A DNA stretch of 64,000 nucleotides from Erigeron canadensis (GCF_010389155.1 NC_057761.1:23706210-23770209), one strand, 5' to 3'; positions 1-11,119 are shown, numbered from the stretch's first letter. Translations and numbers: made by a program. Notes: generated by a model not told the origin, from the sequence alone.

Positions 1-1313
1 ATATATGAAAATACATAACTATATATAAATATATAAAAATTATATATATAACAAAATTCAGTCACAAATATTTTTGAATGTGATGTGAATACCACATTGT
101 TGATTACTTATCAATATATTACCTTATGTTTCCATTCGCAATCTCATATATGATATATGTCATTCTCAAATAGAAGGTTCGGATGATATAATCCGTTATT
201 GGTAGTATACTAGATTACTAGTATGTGAAATTATTTTTATGGTCCAAGACCCAGAGGACCTTAGGCCTAACAATGAGTGAGGTGGTTGGAATCAATATTT
301 ACGAATTGGCTGGTCATGGTACGTCATGATTCAGATAAGTTCACGACATTATAACATTGAAGTCCATTTATCCTATTCAGTCGCACGCCAAGTCGATTGT
401 TACTTGTCACTTTCTAAAAGACGGATAAATATTAATTAGATATATGTCAATAGTCTAAACTAGCCACGCACGGGTCAAAACCTGGATTGGCCCGGACCGG
501 CCTGGTAGGCCCGGCTCACCCCTAGTCTAAGCATTTATTTAAGTTTTGCATTTGTTTAATTAATTAGTTAAAAATGTAAGTTAACTAATTAAACATAGTA
601 TCTATTGTCATGTGTTTTCAACCAAGTGTACCCTTGACTTTACATATAAATAATTAAATATACATCTTATTGACACAGAGATAAAACGGAAGACATAATG
701 TAAAAGGCTGACCATATATTGTACATGTAATTTCGGTTTTGGGTGAACCAAAAAAGAAAAGGCCACCCTTGCATGGTGTCTCGTATATCCATCCCAAGAC
801 TTCAAAATACATGCAAGGAGATATCATTTACTCCACCAACACACTCGACCCATATCATTGAAAATCCTTTTAAAACAATGAGCCTATAATCACATTTATA
901 ATGAATAAAGAAACGACAAGTAATTGTATAAGCATTAAATTTTGGTTTGGTTATAATTGATTAAGAAGCAAAATTTTAAAATGGTATAATATGTTTGGCT
1001 AATAAAGCAAAAACCCATTTAGAATGTAAACTATAGGCTATCTATCCAAGAGTACATTCGAACCTTGAACCTTTAGAAGTTCGCAATACGCGAGAGTCTT
1101 GGGCCAGATCTCAATTGGCGTTGGCAAGGGTGAAGTGGGGTTCGCGATACCCGAGAGTCTTGGGCCGGACTTCATGTGTGCCTTTCATGAAAGGTTTACT
1201 TCAAATAAACACTTTCTATCACCACAGTACACATTCTTAGTTCTAGAACAGAGAAACAGCCATCTATGGAACAAAGTGTACCAAATGGGGAGCTTTGTGC
1301 CCCAATGGCTGGG
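1..1313. other. Anonymous AT-rich intergenic DNA
   Basis: I see no gene here. Two things stand out. A GC-rich patch near 470-525 has repeated GGCCCGG/CCGG motifs. A roughly 26-bp near-direct repeat (GAGAGTCTTGGGCC core) occurs at about 1080-1105 and again at 1141-1166. Both look like decayed repeat DNA. All reading frames are short and carry no recognisable motifs. Confidence 0.5.
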
Positions 1314-1505
1314 GTAGTAGTACCAAATGACTGCTTCGAAGTTCGAATGCAGATGCTGATTGACCAAATGTTGGACAACCCAAAACCGAAAAAAGAACTA
1401 GCAGTACCCAAAGTAGTAGTCCCTTAGGCTCCAAAAGCAGGAGTAATCAAAGCAACAAATGCTGGTGTGCTTGATGTACCAAACGAACAAAGGCTGGAGC
1501 ACTGA
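1314..1505 (+). pseudogene. Short coding-like fragment with an internal stop, unidentified
   Basis: One frame reads about 63 codons with a protein-like composition: a stretch resembling EVRMQMLIDQMLDNPKPKKE, followed by valine/lysine-rich sequence. It is broken by one in-frame TAG near 1425 and ends at TGA 1503-1505. There is no start codon, splice context or family resemblance I can name. It could be a degraded gag or gene remnant, or chance. Confidence 0.2.
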
Positions 1506-1671
1506 AGAACCAAATGCATTAGTGGCGCATTGTATGAGCATCTGCCGTATAACAAGATCCAGTAGTGAACAAGTATACAAGTACAAGTACATACAGCGAA
1601 ACCGTCAAAAGAATGTTAACTTCAGCTAGGTAGCCTACCAAACCTGCTCATTTATGCCCATTTTGACACTT

Positions 1672-3553
1672 CTATGCAACAAGGTCCAGTTCATCACGAC
1701 ACGGAGGAACAACATCTAATCTCATCATACTCCTGTATTGTTCTGGAACGAGTGCACCTGCTTGCACACATAGCTCAACCAACGCAGGAGCCTTACCATA
1801 ATACCTCTTCAAATCATTGCACAATGGAGGACCCGATGGGTCAGAAACATGCCAAACGTAATTGGGTCCCACCACATCAAAAATTGTCGCTTCTTGCCAT
1901 GCATGCATGCCATTTCGAGACTGATGTTTTGACGCCTTGCAATTCCTAACCTTATGCCCCTTGGGACCAACCTGAATCTCAGGACAATATCCACATGTAT
2001 GAACTTTGTATTTTTCCATTATCTTCTTCACACCAGATATCATTTCAAACCAGGAATCAAGCGTCACTGTGCTCAATTCCCATAAATCAACCTTAGGTGA
2101 CTCGCCCGTGTTCAAAGAAAGAGCTGCACTGTAATCAATCTGGCTTTCTATCATTTTATCTGTGTCTAAGTTTCCTATCCTTTTATCTGTGTCTAACTCA
2201 AAATCCACAATTCTACCTTCTATGCTATATACAGGTCTGGTTCTTCTCTTTGTAGGGTACTTTTCAAGGTTCAATCCAGCCTGTATGCAGAGCTCTACAA
2301 TGCCCGGAAGTTGTTTGGCTGAACGACTCTCATTATGTACAACCCGTGGCTTCCCAACACGGTCATAGAGATGGAAGCATTTGGGAAAATATATTACATC
2401 ATGAATTCTTCCTTTTCGCCAGACGTGGGTAGCATTTCTTAAACCACTCTTTGGACCAGTACATGTCCTAATCTCATGACCTACCTCACCAACATGAACC
2501 TCAAAGCAATGTCTGAAAACTCCGATACGCACCCATATAAGTTGATTAGAGATGGGAAAACAGGCATGTTTAGTAACTAGTTCATATAAAGACTATTAAT
2601 CACCAAGTAAAAGTGGACCAGGCTTAGATGAGCCACGACACAGTTTGTCCTAACAAAAGAATGCTTCTTATAAATAATTAGTGGACAAAATTATAAATTA
2701 TATTTGCATAATGATCTAACTTTCTATTAAAAAGCTACTTTCAGCTAGTTTCTCAAGCTATTTTCTCCCCCAGTTGACACATTAGAAACAGAACATAACC
2801 CGACTCGAGCCATTGATAAGTAAGCGGGTCAAAATTAACACCTCTGCATAGGTTCATATGGGAAACAAAGGAAAAACATCACACAACACATTCATGATGC
2901 TATAAACTAATATTTTTATTATTTTTTCTCAATCTGGATAAACTGAAAGTACGAGTCAATCATAAGAAACCCGAACTGATAAACGATGCACAGAAAACGA
3001 CTCATATCATACCAGACTACTCTGTACGTTACTGAAATTTCCATTTAATATCCTGATATCAGAATTGACTAAATTTCTTAATGGGCTCTTGGTCTAGTGG
3101 TCTAAGGCAGGTCCCTGGTTCAAACACGGGGGTAAGCATTCAATTACTAACCTTGTGGCAGCTAACAACTAACATTTTCCGTTCAAAAAACAAACAACTG
3201 ATTAAAATTTGTATATATATATATATATATATATATTTATACCTGCATCGAAGAACTGGAACGGCATTCACGAGCTTAGGCAAACCGAGTAAAATCGATT
3301 CTCTAGCTCGATAAACTCGATGGGCTACATCCACCAGTTCAGGAACAAGCAGACCATTTTCAGGGGGTTGTTCTAAAAGCTTACAAGGTTGGGCCTTTCT
3401 ATCTTGTCTTTCTTTCTTGGCTCTTTGGACTAAAATTTTCATGGGTGTTGGGTATGGTTTTCTTTCGGATTTGCTCTTAGGAGGTTTCGGTATGTCTGCA
3501 AACAAATCATAATCATTGTCGGAATCTAGAGATTCAGTTTTTGTTGTTGTTGC

Positions 3554-3592
<39 letters not shown>

Positions 3593-3706
3593 GTCTACTG
3601 TTAAGGTTCTTGAGGAACTTAATAAATGGGTTGGATTTAATTGGAGTTTTTTTAATGAATTAGAATGAATAAATATGTATAATGATGATATATATCTTCG
3701 GTGCAT
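1672..3706 (-). CDS. APO4: APO4-like protein (two APO zinc-binding motifs), mitochondrion-type
   Basis: This is a two-exon gene on the minus strand: exon 1 is 3706..3243, intron 3242..2513 (GT..AG), exon 2 is 2512..1672. The join restores the frame exactly (VLRC-R-HCFEVHVG) and gives 434 residues. The APO family are plant organellar RNA-binding proteins involved in intron splicing; APO4 is the mitochondrial member. The N-terminus is rich in Arg, Ser and Leu and has few acidic residues, as expected of a transit peptide. A poly-Thr tract follows at about residues 38-55. The conserved block with KSERKPYPTPMK and the PPENGLLVPELV motif comes next. The first APO motif (C-x2-C, GHEIRTC, HVW) lies at about residues 154-186 and the second (CGYC, GHKVRNC, HAW) at about 328-361. 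The end, RSMMRLDVV..CRDELDLVA, matches the family C-terminus as I know it. The start ATG at 3706 is the first in frame. No disabling lesions were seen, so this is probably functional. Assignment to APO4 rather than another APO paralogue is inference from the motif context. Confidence 0.87.
3081..3190 (+). repeat. tRNA-derived SINE-like insertion in the APO4 intron
   Basis: The sequence TGGTCTAGTGGT at about 3090 fits the pol III A box. GGTTCAAACAC, about 30 bp downstream, fits a B box with one mismatch. A cloverleaf tRNA cannot be drawn, so this is a SINE or tRNA-related relic rather than a tRNA gene. It lies antisense within the APO4 intron. Confidence 0.45.
3211..3237. repeat. (AT)n microsatellite next to the APO4 exon 1 donor
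   Basis: This is an uninterrupted TA dinucleotide run that ends only about 5 bp from the APO4 5' splice site (GT at 3242-3241 on the minus strand). It is likely length-polymorphic and close enough to the donor to matter for splicing. Confidence 0.8.
3539..3592 (-). repeat. Coding ACA/CAA triplet repeat giving a poly-Thr tract in APO4
   Basis: A trinucleotide repeat (TTG units on the plus strand, one interrupting TGC) is read on the minus strand as a near-pure run of Thr just after the presumed transit peptide. The frame is preserved. The tract lies upstream of all conserved APO sequence. Confidence 0.85.
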
Positions 3707-4379
3707 TTGAGGAATTTTAATAAGAAATTGTCACCTTCGGTATTGATGGTCGGATTGAATTGGGGGTGAATGGTCGGTTGCCGGAATTGGAATGGCAGCG
3801 GCGTGGTTTATTATTAGAAGAAAGGTCAAATGGTTAATAAACTAAATAATAAATGGCCACAAGTTTTGTCAGCCAATAGTTCATCAAACAATTCGTAAAT
3901 TAACTTATCCAAAATGAATAATGAATCTAACTTATATACTTAAAAACTTAAAATTTTAATAATTTGATATGTAAATTCTATTGATTCTCTTTTTTAATCT
4001 TAACCCTCGATTTTTTAACATGTCATTAGACATACAAATTAGGTTGATATATGTCATTATGCCAACATGATCGAACGACGTGGTCATGATGATGAGAAAA
4101 AATGTATGTTTTACTCGAAGATAGTGGTATTGGAAAAATTTTTGAAAAAATAAAATTAAAAAATATGTAAAAATTAAATGTAAAAGGGTCAAAATATTAT
4201 TTGGTATTTTTCTTAAATTATGTGTTAGTATCTCAAAAACAATTTACTTAGTTAGTCCTTTGGATAATATGGTGATTATAAAATAGTGATCATGTTAAAA
4301 ATCATACGGATTACAGTAATAAGAAACACAAAAGGAAACACAATATCAATATCTGTGCATGTATCCGAGCTGATATACA
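3707..4379. other. Upstream region of APO4 and AT-rich spacer
   Basis: The first 150 bases or so upstream of the APO4 ATG are the likely 5' leader and promoter, where base composition is more balanced. I could not identify a clear TATA box. The rest is AT-rich and I see no gene in it. Confidence 0.4.
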
Positions 4380-4890
4380 GACAACCAATCATAATGGTCT
4401 AAATGGCTCAAGCAACCAATTAGAAAAAAACACAAAGATCGATCGCATTAATAGACAACCTTAAACATCACAAAATTATCGGAACCGACTCTTTGATTGT
4501 GGGTGTATAAATACCCCATAATGCTACACACGTATCCATATATGCACCGATGTTTATTCATTCCTGTCGCATAACTTCTCTATTCGATCTTCAAGCAGGT
4601 TTCTTATTTTCTTTGTAATTAAATTAAGCTTTACATAATAATTTTTATATAATTTGTTTATTGTAGATATTTGGAAAGTTTATAACTCGAAGTACGTTTT
4701 GTTTCTTATTATATATATGATCATCTATATACTATAAATCTTATATGTTTTGTTATATCAATTGTTAGTTGATTCTCGGAAGCAATGGCTCGTACCAAGC
4801 AAACCGCACGCAAGTCTACCGGTGGAAAAGCTCCAAAGAAACAACTCGCCAACGGATTTATGAGGGTTCGCAATGCTTGTTTCTTACAGT
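4380..4890 (+). repeat. Dispersed duplication, copy 1 (H3 promoter plus exon 1)
   Basis: This block is highly similar, in the same orientation, to 58829..58969 plus 60845..61220. It covers a TATA-like GTATAAATACCCC, the leader around GATCTTCAAGCAGGTTTCTT and the first exon of a histone H3 pseudogene. The second copy is interrupted by a PIF/Harbinger element. Similarity ends soon after the first exon (…TGCTTGTTTCTTA), so this copy is the 5' part only. Confidence 0.85.
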
Positions 4891-4904
4891 TAATTAAAAG
4901 ATGA
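4785..4904 (+). pseudogene. Truncated histone H3 pseudogene, exon 1 only
   Basis: The translation begins MARTKQTARKSTGGKAPKKQ and then leaves histone H3 after LA. This is the canonical H3 N-terminal tail including K4, K9, S10 and K14, with Arg17 replaced by Lys. In plant H3.3-type genes an intron normally follows near the ATK codons. Here the expected donor GT appears as GA (…ACGGATTTATG), so reading runs on for about 17 codons to a stop. No exon 2-4 sequence follows within about 1.5 kb. It is a 5' fragment of a pseudogene, and the same lesion is seen in the second copy at 61118. Confidence 0.85.
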
Positions 4905-5930
4905 ATTAGTTACACAAACTTTAGTTCATAATGCTTAAGATAACTTGTTTTAAAGGGTAGTGTGAGTCTAGCGATAACACTACTAACTAGGTAAAGTGAA
5001 TCTAACGAGAATCTGAACCGTGATTAAGTTTTCAACAGGCAGACAAACAAGTAGGATAGTATTTGGTCGTACCATGAGATCGGAGATGCCGAACAAGTAT
5101 TTTAATTTAATTAATGATATTTGTTTTTTCAAAACTACTTTCAGATTAGACTCTCGCTGCAAAGCGCGTGGTTAGATTTTATTTATTTTACTGTTAAAAG
5201 CATTAGTTTATTAGGAGTTAGTGACAAACCCCCAAACAAACTAGAATTACACGTACTGCTAGATTAGGTAACGCAACGCGTCCCTGCGAACGATCCTGTA
5301 ACTTACCACTAGGCTATATTGCATTGATCGGGTTCTCTACTGGTTAAGTGTGTTAGTTTAGATAGTTACTTGTACAACATAAATTTAAAGACCAGATTTA
5401 CTCATAAAACCAACACATCATCAAAGATCTTTATCCGATCTTTATTATATATATCCCTAGAGCTGGGTAGTTATTACCTTTAGAGCTCCGGGATGATTAT
5501 GCTGAGCGGAGGCTGAGCTCCGTTATAGGCATGAATAGTTTTACCTGTACGAAGGTGACTTCGTATCCTACTTCTGCTTCGGGTACGGAGCTAGAGCTCC
5601 GTATGGGTATATCATCACTAACTAACAAGACTATCTTTTGGCATGTAGCACGTAACACAAGGTTAAAATTTTAGATCTTTCATATGACATGTTACTAATG
5701 ACTTGAATATCCCGGAGAGAGAGGCCTTCTTCGCCTTACACCTAAACCGTGCAAGACAGACCCAATGTCAATAACACAATTAACATTAAGGATTCATATA
5801 CACATGATGGGGTTGGGTATTGTAAAACAAGTATTAAATTAAAACAAATAAGACAAGATCTTGACCATTAAAACATGGTTAAATTGATGCACAGTAAAAC
5901 AAATAAAACAATAGATTTTTCTTCACTAGA
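4905..5930. other. Intergenic repeat-derived DNA with small hairpins
   Basis: There is no gene. The stretch 5265-5340 (CGTCCCTGCGAACGATCCTG, then CACTAGGCTA) resembles retrotransposon-derived sequence and, read in reverse, contains an A-box-like TAGCCTAGTGG. At 5459-5605 several copies of GAGCTCCG in both orientations form small hairpins, the best being about 5584-5603. Confidence 0.4.
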
Positions 5931-5944
5931 GATCATCGTGCAGC

Positions 5945-6342
5945 AATTGCTTCGTGAGGAAATAATGGAATGAGAAAAAAAAAAATAATAAATAGAATGC
6001 GCATGCATACGACTGATCCATACAACGTGTATAAAAGGCCCATTGGACCAGAACGCAAAAATGGGCACTAGAACCGCTTGCAGAATCAAATCCTGTTTCA
6101 CAAGATCCTATATCAGCACCAGTTCAAATTCTTGAGGGGATACCAATTTAAATTGGGAACCCACCAGTTCAAGTAGCTGTAACAACCTTGCCTAATGATC
6201 GTTAAGTTTTTTTTTTTACTATTAATCTTTTATTGAGTTATTTGTTAAAAGTTTATGTTAATTCGTATAACGAGACAAAAACCCAGTAAGGAAATAATGG
6301 AATGAAAAAAATAATAATAAATAGAATGCGCACCCATACAAT
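5945..6342. repeat. Small tandem duplication, split in its second copy
   Basis: The block at about 5959-6075 (GAGGAAATAATGGAATGA, then ATAGAATGCGCA, CCCATTGGAC, AAATGGGC) reappears at about 6287-6342. It continues at 6853-6920 on the other side of the hAT MITE. The duplication therefore predates the MITE insertion. Confidence 0.7.
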
Positions 6343-6852
6343 TAGGGGTGTTATCGAGTCGAGCCGAGCTCGAGCTTAGCATGGCTCGAGCTCGACTCGA
6401 ACCATATTTGCTCGGCTCGAGCTCGACTCGATAGCTCGATGAGCTTTCAATGTATAGGCTCGAGCTCGACTCAGTTTACCTACAATGTGGCTCAAGCTCG
6501 GCTCGAAAAGCTCGAAAAAGGCTCGAGTTTGACTTGTCTATAAACATGACTCGAGCTCGGCTCGAAAAACTCGAAAATATATATCACTTATAACAAAATT
6601 TTTACAAATAGCCCTTGTAGAATTAAAAATTTACTATTTAAGAATTATATATATAAATATTTACATAATATATGGAAAGTTCGAAAAGCTCGATAAGTAT
6701 TCGAGCCGAGCTGTGTAAAGCTCGAGCTCGACTCGATAATTATTTCGAGTCTTAATTTAGGGCTCGGGCTCGAACTCGAATTTGATAATAGTTTGACTCG
6801 ATCGAGTCGAGCTCGAGTTGCTCGATAAAAGCTCGGCTCGTTGGCAGCACTA
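6343..6852. mobile_element. hAT-type MITE with 8-bp TSD CATACAAT
   Basis: The element is 510 bp and non-coding. It is flanked by perfect 8-bp target duplications CATACAAT at 6335-6342 and 6853-6860. Its ends are imperfect inverted repeats: TAGGGGTGTTATCGAG on the left, and TAGTGCTGCCAACGAG on the right read inward. The interior is packed with CTCGAGCTCG motifs in both orientations, as seen in hAT MITEs that fold into long hairpins. An 8-bp TSD with TAGGGGTG-type ends places it in hAT. Confidence 0.88.
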
Positions 6853-6920
6853 CATACAATTGATCCATACGGCCCATTGGACGAGAGCCCAAAAATGGGC
6901 GGAAATAGAAGAGCTTGAAA

Positions 6921-7473
6921 CTACAGGTACCAATCTTGAAGAAAAAATTGTTCGCACGAAAACCGTAACGGATTTTCACATATATATATAGAATATCTAT
7001 ATCTGTATATGTATATCTATATAAAAAATTTAATAATCCGACGAACTTGAATACTCAATTTACCCTAACCGAAAAAATAAAATCAGATATCTGGTGCTAC
7101 GGAATATACAATCCTGTCGACCGCAAAAAGAAACTTCGAAACTAAAACCCGAAGGGCGATTAATTATTTAATTCTACTGGTATCAGCAATAGTGTTTTAA
7201 TCAGGGTTAGGGTTAAAATTAGAATTTGGGTCAGCTTAATTCGGTTTAGACTTAAGCCTCGTGTTTGTGGCGGATTACAAAAAGCCATGGGATAATTTAA
7301 GGTTAAATAAGCTTGAAAGTTAAATACCCCCATAGAATTGTAGTATTATCTAGTTGTTTAATCAATCATATGTGTTTAATCGTCAATCATACCAAGCAAT
7401 TAATTCCTTTTCATCTATTTTTATTTATAAATAACATAAATTTATACCTGCAGAAGAGATACATTGTTTGGAA
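6921..7473. other. AT-rich spacer upstream of NLP-like gene 1
   Basis: I see no gene. This is the presumptive promoter and leader region of the NLP-like gene at 7474. A possible splice acceptor (ACCTGCAG) lies at about 7445-7452, just before the first ATG, so an upstream exon cannot be excluded. I found no sequence resembling an NLP N-terminal exon. Confidence 0.4.
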
Positions 7474-9636
7474 ATGGAAATACGTGACAAGATAAAAGAT
7501 GCACTTTCTAAATGTTGTATAGAAGGTAGTGGGTCAATCATACAGTTTTGGTCACCCATCGAAAACAGTTGTCTGCTTTCAACCGTTGATCAACCTTTTT
7601 CTGTTGATTCTCCTGATGTTCTCCAAAAATATAGATTATCTTGTCTAAATTATTACTATTGTATCGAAGAGAAGGAAGACGAGGACGACCCTATGATCAT
7701 TAGTAGTCGTAGTTCTTGTGTACCTGTAGCCACTGCTTTCGTTGACCGTATGCCTCAGGTAGTTGTGAACCCGAGTATGGTCGGATGCAGTGCCTTGCTT
7801 TGTTCTGCGTTCCAATGTGGATTGACTTGTTTCTTAACCATCCCCGTCTTTTTGAATCAGACCGACTTCGCTAGTTCTGTTGTCGGTGTTCTTGAGTGCT
7901 CTTTCAGCTACTCTGATTTTCTTTTTGAAATTTTTGAAAGAGTGGAAATGGCACTTGAGGTATGTTTATTTACTTTAATTAATTATTAGATTATGTACCC
8001 TGCCTTAGGATTATTTTCCATAAGCCCATTTTTGGTGGCTTTCTTTGAGGTAATTTTTCAATTTTAAGCCATGAGAAACTCATAAGTCAGAAAATAAGCA
8101 CAAAAAATGGGCTTATGGAAAATAATCCGAACAAAATTTCTCAAAAGTAAGATACACCAACACCAGACCTCAATCATGTTTCTAAGAATGACCCCTTATT
8201 ACACATTTCAACTACCATCTGACTGGCCGGACGAGGTAAAAGCTTTTTTAATGTTATCATTCTGTCATTGTTTAAGTATATGGGTAGCTGCTGCAACAGC
8301 CACCATTTATATCTATTGTATAGTTATATCATGTATGTATGCATGTAACAGATTATACCAGGTGTCAGTGCTGCCATAGATGAAGTTGAAGAGGCACTAG
8401 GACTCGTTTGTGCATCACTTGACTTACCTGTTGCTCAAGTTTGGATTCCTTACGAGAACGAACCAAACCATACCATTTTATCTTGCACTTGGGCAAAACC
8501 AGTGGCTGCGCTCCGTGTGATTGCTTATTTTGATGATTCGGGTGATCCTCCTTTGCCATTCATCAACACTTATTATGCTACGTGTGGTACGCTGCCTTTG
8601 AACTTGCGGGATGGGCTTGTTGGGAAGACACTTCAAACTTACGAACCACATTTTTGCAGAAATCTTTATGAGCTTAGGGTTAATGGGCTGTTGGGGATGC
8701 TCTATGGTAGGTCTAAGTACAGCTGTTTTGTGATATGCTTGAGGAACATCAACACTGGAAATGTTGATTACGTGTTTGAATTCTTGTGGCGTCAAAGCAG
8801 AAGCTATCTTATCTTGTTTGAATCACTATTATTAGCACTAAAGAAGGGTCTGCCAAGTTTCCAGTTTGCTTCTGGTGCACAACTTGATGATGAATTACGT
8901 GTTCTAGATGTTGAAAATTCTACAGGAAGTGGAATTGGATCTTTCAATATTTTTGAAAAGAATAGATTATCACAAATACCTAAAGCATTGGAAGAAGGCA
9001 GGAGATTAGTGGCTGAGGATTGCATGTCCTCTTCGGAGTTGAAATTCAAGAGGACTTCCATCCTATTACCACGAGCGGATATTAGACAACAAAAAACTGG
9101 AACTACTGGTAATCATAGTCCTTTGTTTCATAAATACTTGTTCTTACATACTCCAATTGTTTCAGTTTGCTAAAGATTTTTGATCCCGTGACATTGACCA
9201 AACTTCTTTATTTGTTATTGAAATTGATTTTATAGTTTCTACATGTGCATCTGAATGCAAAAACATTGTTCTGGGCATATCAGAGTCACAAGGATCAAAC
9301 TTTGTCAAGCGAAAGTTGAGCGACTTGTATCAAGAAGATAATAGATCAAATCTAGACCATTCTTTCAGCAGCAACAGGTGTTTGGGTGATGATGAACTTA
9401 TTATAGAAGCAGATAATGATGAGAAGGACAACTTGGGTCTGGGTAGCGATTTTGAGGATGAATGGAAAATGCCGGATGTTGACAGAGCCTCAAAGAGTTG
9501 CATTAAATGCCTGAGAACTGTGGGTACCCAAACTCTTTGGAAATGTGCCCGACTGGTACGTATCAAATCACTTGTATTCAATACTGTTTCTTTTCTTTAT
9601 TCGTCTTTTGGTATTGAAGGGGTGATGCTCTCTTGA
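7474..9636 (+). CDS. NIN-like (NLP) family protein lacking the RWP-RK domain, copy 1
   Basis: The proposed exons are 7474..7959, 8152..8235, 8352..9108 and 9236..9636. All junctions are GT..AG and the phases fit, giving 575 residues. Exon 1 (162 aa) matches the first GAF-like region of NLP transcription factors: DKIKDAL, IQFWSP, STVDQPF, a VGVLE-type end. Exon 3 matches the second GAF-like region: LPVAQVWIPYE, a YYATCGTLPLNL block, GLVGKTLQTYEPHFC, then a long C-terminal linker. NLPs are nuclear nitrate-signalling regulators that bind DNA through RWP-RK and dimerise through PB1. Neither domain is visible here. The final exon is acidic (DELIIEADNDEKDN) with a basic KRKLSDLYQ start, and may continue through a donor at 9556. 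Missing in comparison with NLPs are the N-terminal region, RWP-RK and PB1. It could be a 3'-truncated pseudogene or a regulator without DNA binding. The long open frames favour recent function. Confidence 0.6.
8008..8128. mobile_element. Small foldback MITE inside NLP-like gene 1 intron
   Basis: The element is 121 bp, bounded by nearly perfect 26-27 bp inverted arms. The left arm begins GGATTATTTTCCATAAGCCC at 8008 and its complement ends at 8128. The interior is short and AT-rich. It lies wholly in the intron between exon 1 (ending 7959) and exon 2 (starting 8152), close to the exon 2 acceptor. The superfamily is not resolvable and no clear TSD was seen. Confidence 0.75.
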
Positions 9637-10018
9637 TTAACAATTATATTGCATTATTAAGTCCACATTTCATGCTTTTGTGGTACTCTTCTGTTCATTA
9701 CCTATATCTTGGGATATCAAAACTACATATTCGATTTCATGTTTGCCCCATTTCTTAGATGTCTTGGAAAGTTGGACAACATAATTCTGATGTGTACCAA
9801 TCCATAAAACAGAAATTAGGCGACAAACACAGAGGATAACACAAGAATGAATAAAAGATAATCTGGATAAGCTCAGCAGCCCTAGTCTGGATTATAGCCC
9901 CCGCAGCCCTGAGTTCCTAATAACAACAATAATAATTTCCAATAATTAACCCTGATGGCTGGCAGCCTTATTTAAATATAGGCAGACTTGTTTACCAAGT
10001 AATTACTAATAATATTAA
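9637..10018. other. Spacer downstream of NLP-like gene 1
   Basis: No gene is recognised. A possible acceptor (TTTCTTAG) at about 9751-9758 precedes a short open stretch, but its translation resembles neither RWP-RK nor PB1. The part after 9880, with CAGCAGCCCTAGTCTGGATT and related repeats, looks like LTR or other repeat sequence. Confidence 0.35.
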
Positions 10019-11119
10019 CCAGTAAAATACCCGTGCATTGTGCCCGGGTTACGACTACTTAAAGTGAATGTATAAATCACATTAAATAACTAAAGAAAAT
10101 GAGACCAAATATACCAAATCAACATAAACTTTATCTAATCACAATCCAAAATATAGTTTGAAACATATTCAAACTATACCTTTCAAGCTGAGTAAAAAAA
10201 AACAAAAAGCCTTGTAACAAAACCATATTTAAACCATACCAAAGTCATAAAAGAGATATTCAAGCAACATAGGGTGGTTCCCTATGCTATTCACATTTCC
10301 GCATTTACATTATAAAGCAAAAGAGGCCAAAGTAGCCTTCACGGTTCCATCTGCCTCCACCATATTCTTCTTTGCCTCTGCAAGCCTCTGCAAGCCTCCG
10401 TGGCTCTTCTCTCGGCTTCAGCAGCCCTCGGCCCAAAACAAAGGTTCGTCTGTTTATACAGAGCTTTCAGAGTTGTTACTTCCCTCTTCAATAGACGATC
10501 TTCTTTTCGTAACCCTGATCACAAAGTACATACTCATCTAGCTGCTTCTACACTTAAGAATTTTCCACCTTCACTTTCCTCTTCACCACTGCAAACCTCT
10601 AAACCTATGTAGCTAAACTGTTGGCAACAACAACCCTCTCTTTCCAAGTAGGCTTCATCTGGTCCAGGGACTTCAAATCTGCCCCCCTCCTCCAATACAC
10701 CGATCTTCTCATAATACACCTTATACCTTGCTGCTCCCTCTTCTTGAGGATCCAATATCACCTCAAACTTCTTTAAAGACCTATCTTACATTTTAACTAT
10801 TTGTCACGGAATTCTAAACATACAAATATTACTTATAACGCCAAACAACTTACCTCGCTTGTGTGATCGGATGATGTTGTGGTAAGCTTGCTCTCATTAT
10901 CCTGCAGCATGTAATTTTAAGTACATTGTAAATTGTAATTAGCTATAGTGTCATAGTAAATGGAGTGAAAAAGAACACATAAAACAAATAAATATAGGAT
11001 TTATATGGTATGCCTAATGTGCCTTGTTTACCAATTGCACTTATTGGCCTGAAACAAATTATATATAAGTAACCAAAACAATTATCTCAACATACCTGTA
11101 GAGTTGTAGGATTTGCTTC
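10019..11119 (-). mobile_element. Helitron-like 3' terminus (minus strand) and attached unclassified DNA
   Basis: Read on the minus strand, this ends with an 8-bp stem with one mismatch (CCCGGGCA, loop, TGCACGGG; about 10028-10048) followed by TATTTTACTGG and then T. A GC-rich hairpin about 10 nt before CTRR is the Helitron 3' signature. The opposite end is not identified. The interior at 10284-10770 is less AT-rich than its surroundings and encodes a 75-codon minus frame with a DPQEEGAARYKVYYEK stretch that I do not recognise. It may be a captured host gene fragment. The right boundary is arbitrary. Confidence 0.4.

Noticed and set aside
3081..3130. Possible tRNA gene with A and B boxes
   Set aside because: Acceptor and anticodon stems cannot be paired; better explained as a SINE-type relic.
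6343..6852. Centromeric or telomeric satellite because of CTCGAG repeats
   Set aside because: Perfect 8-bp TSD and inverted ends show a single hAT MITE.
9751..9840. Additional NLP exon (RWP-RK) downstream of copy 1
   Set aside because: An acceptor-like TTTCTTAG exists but the translation lacks any RWPxRK or PB1 signature.
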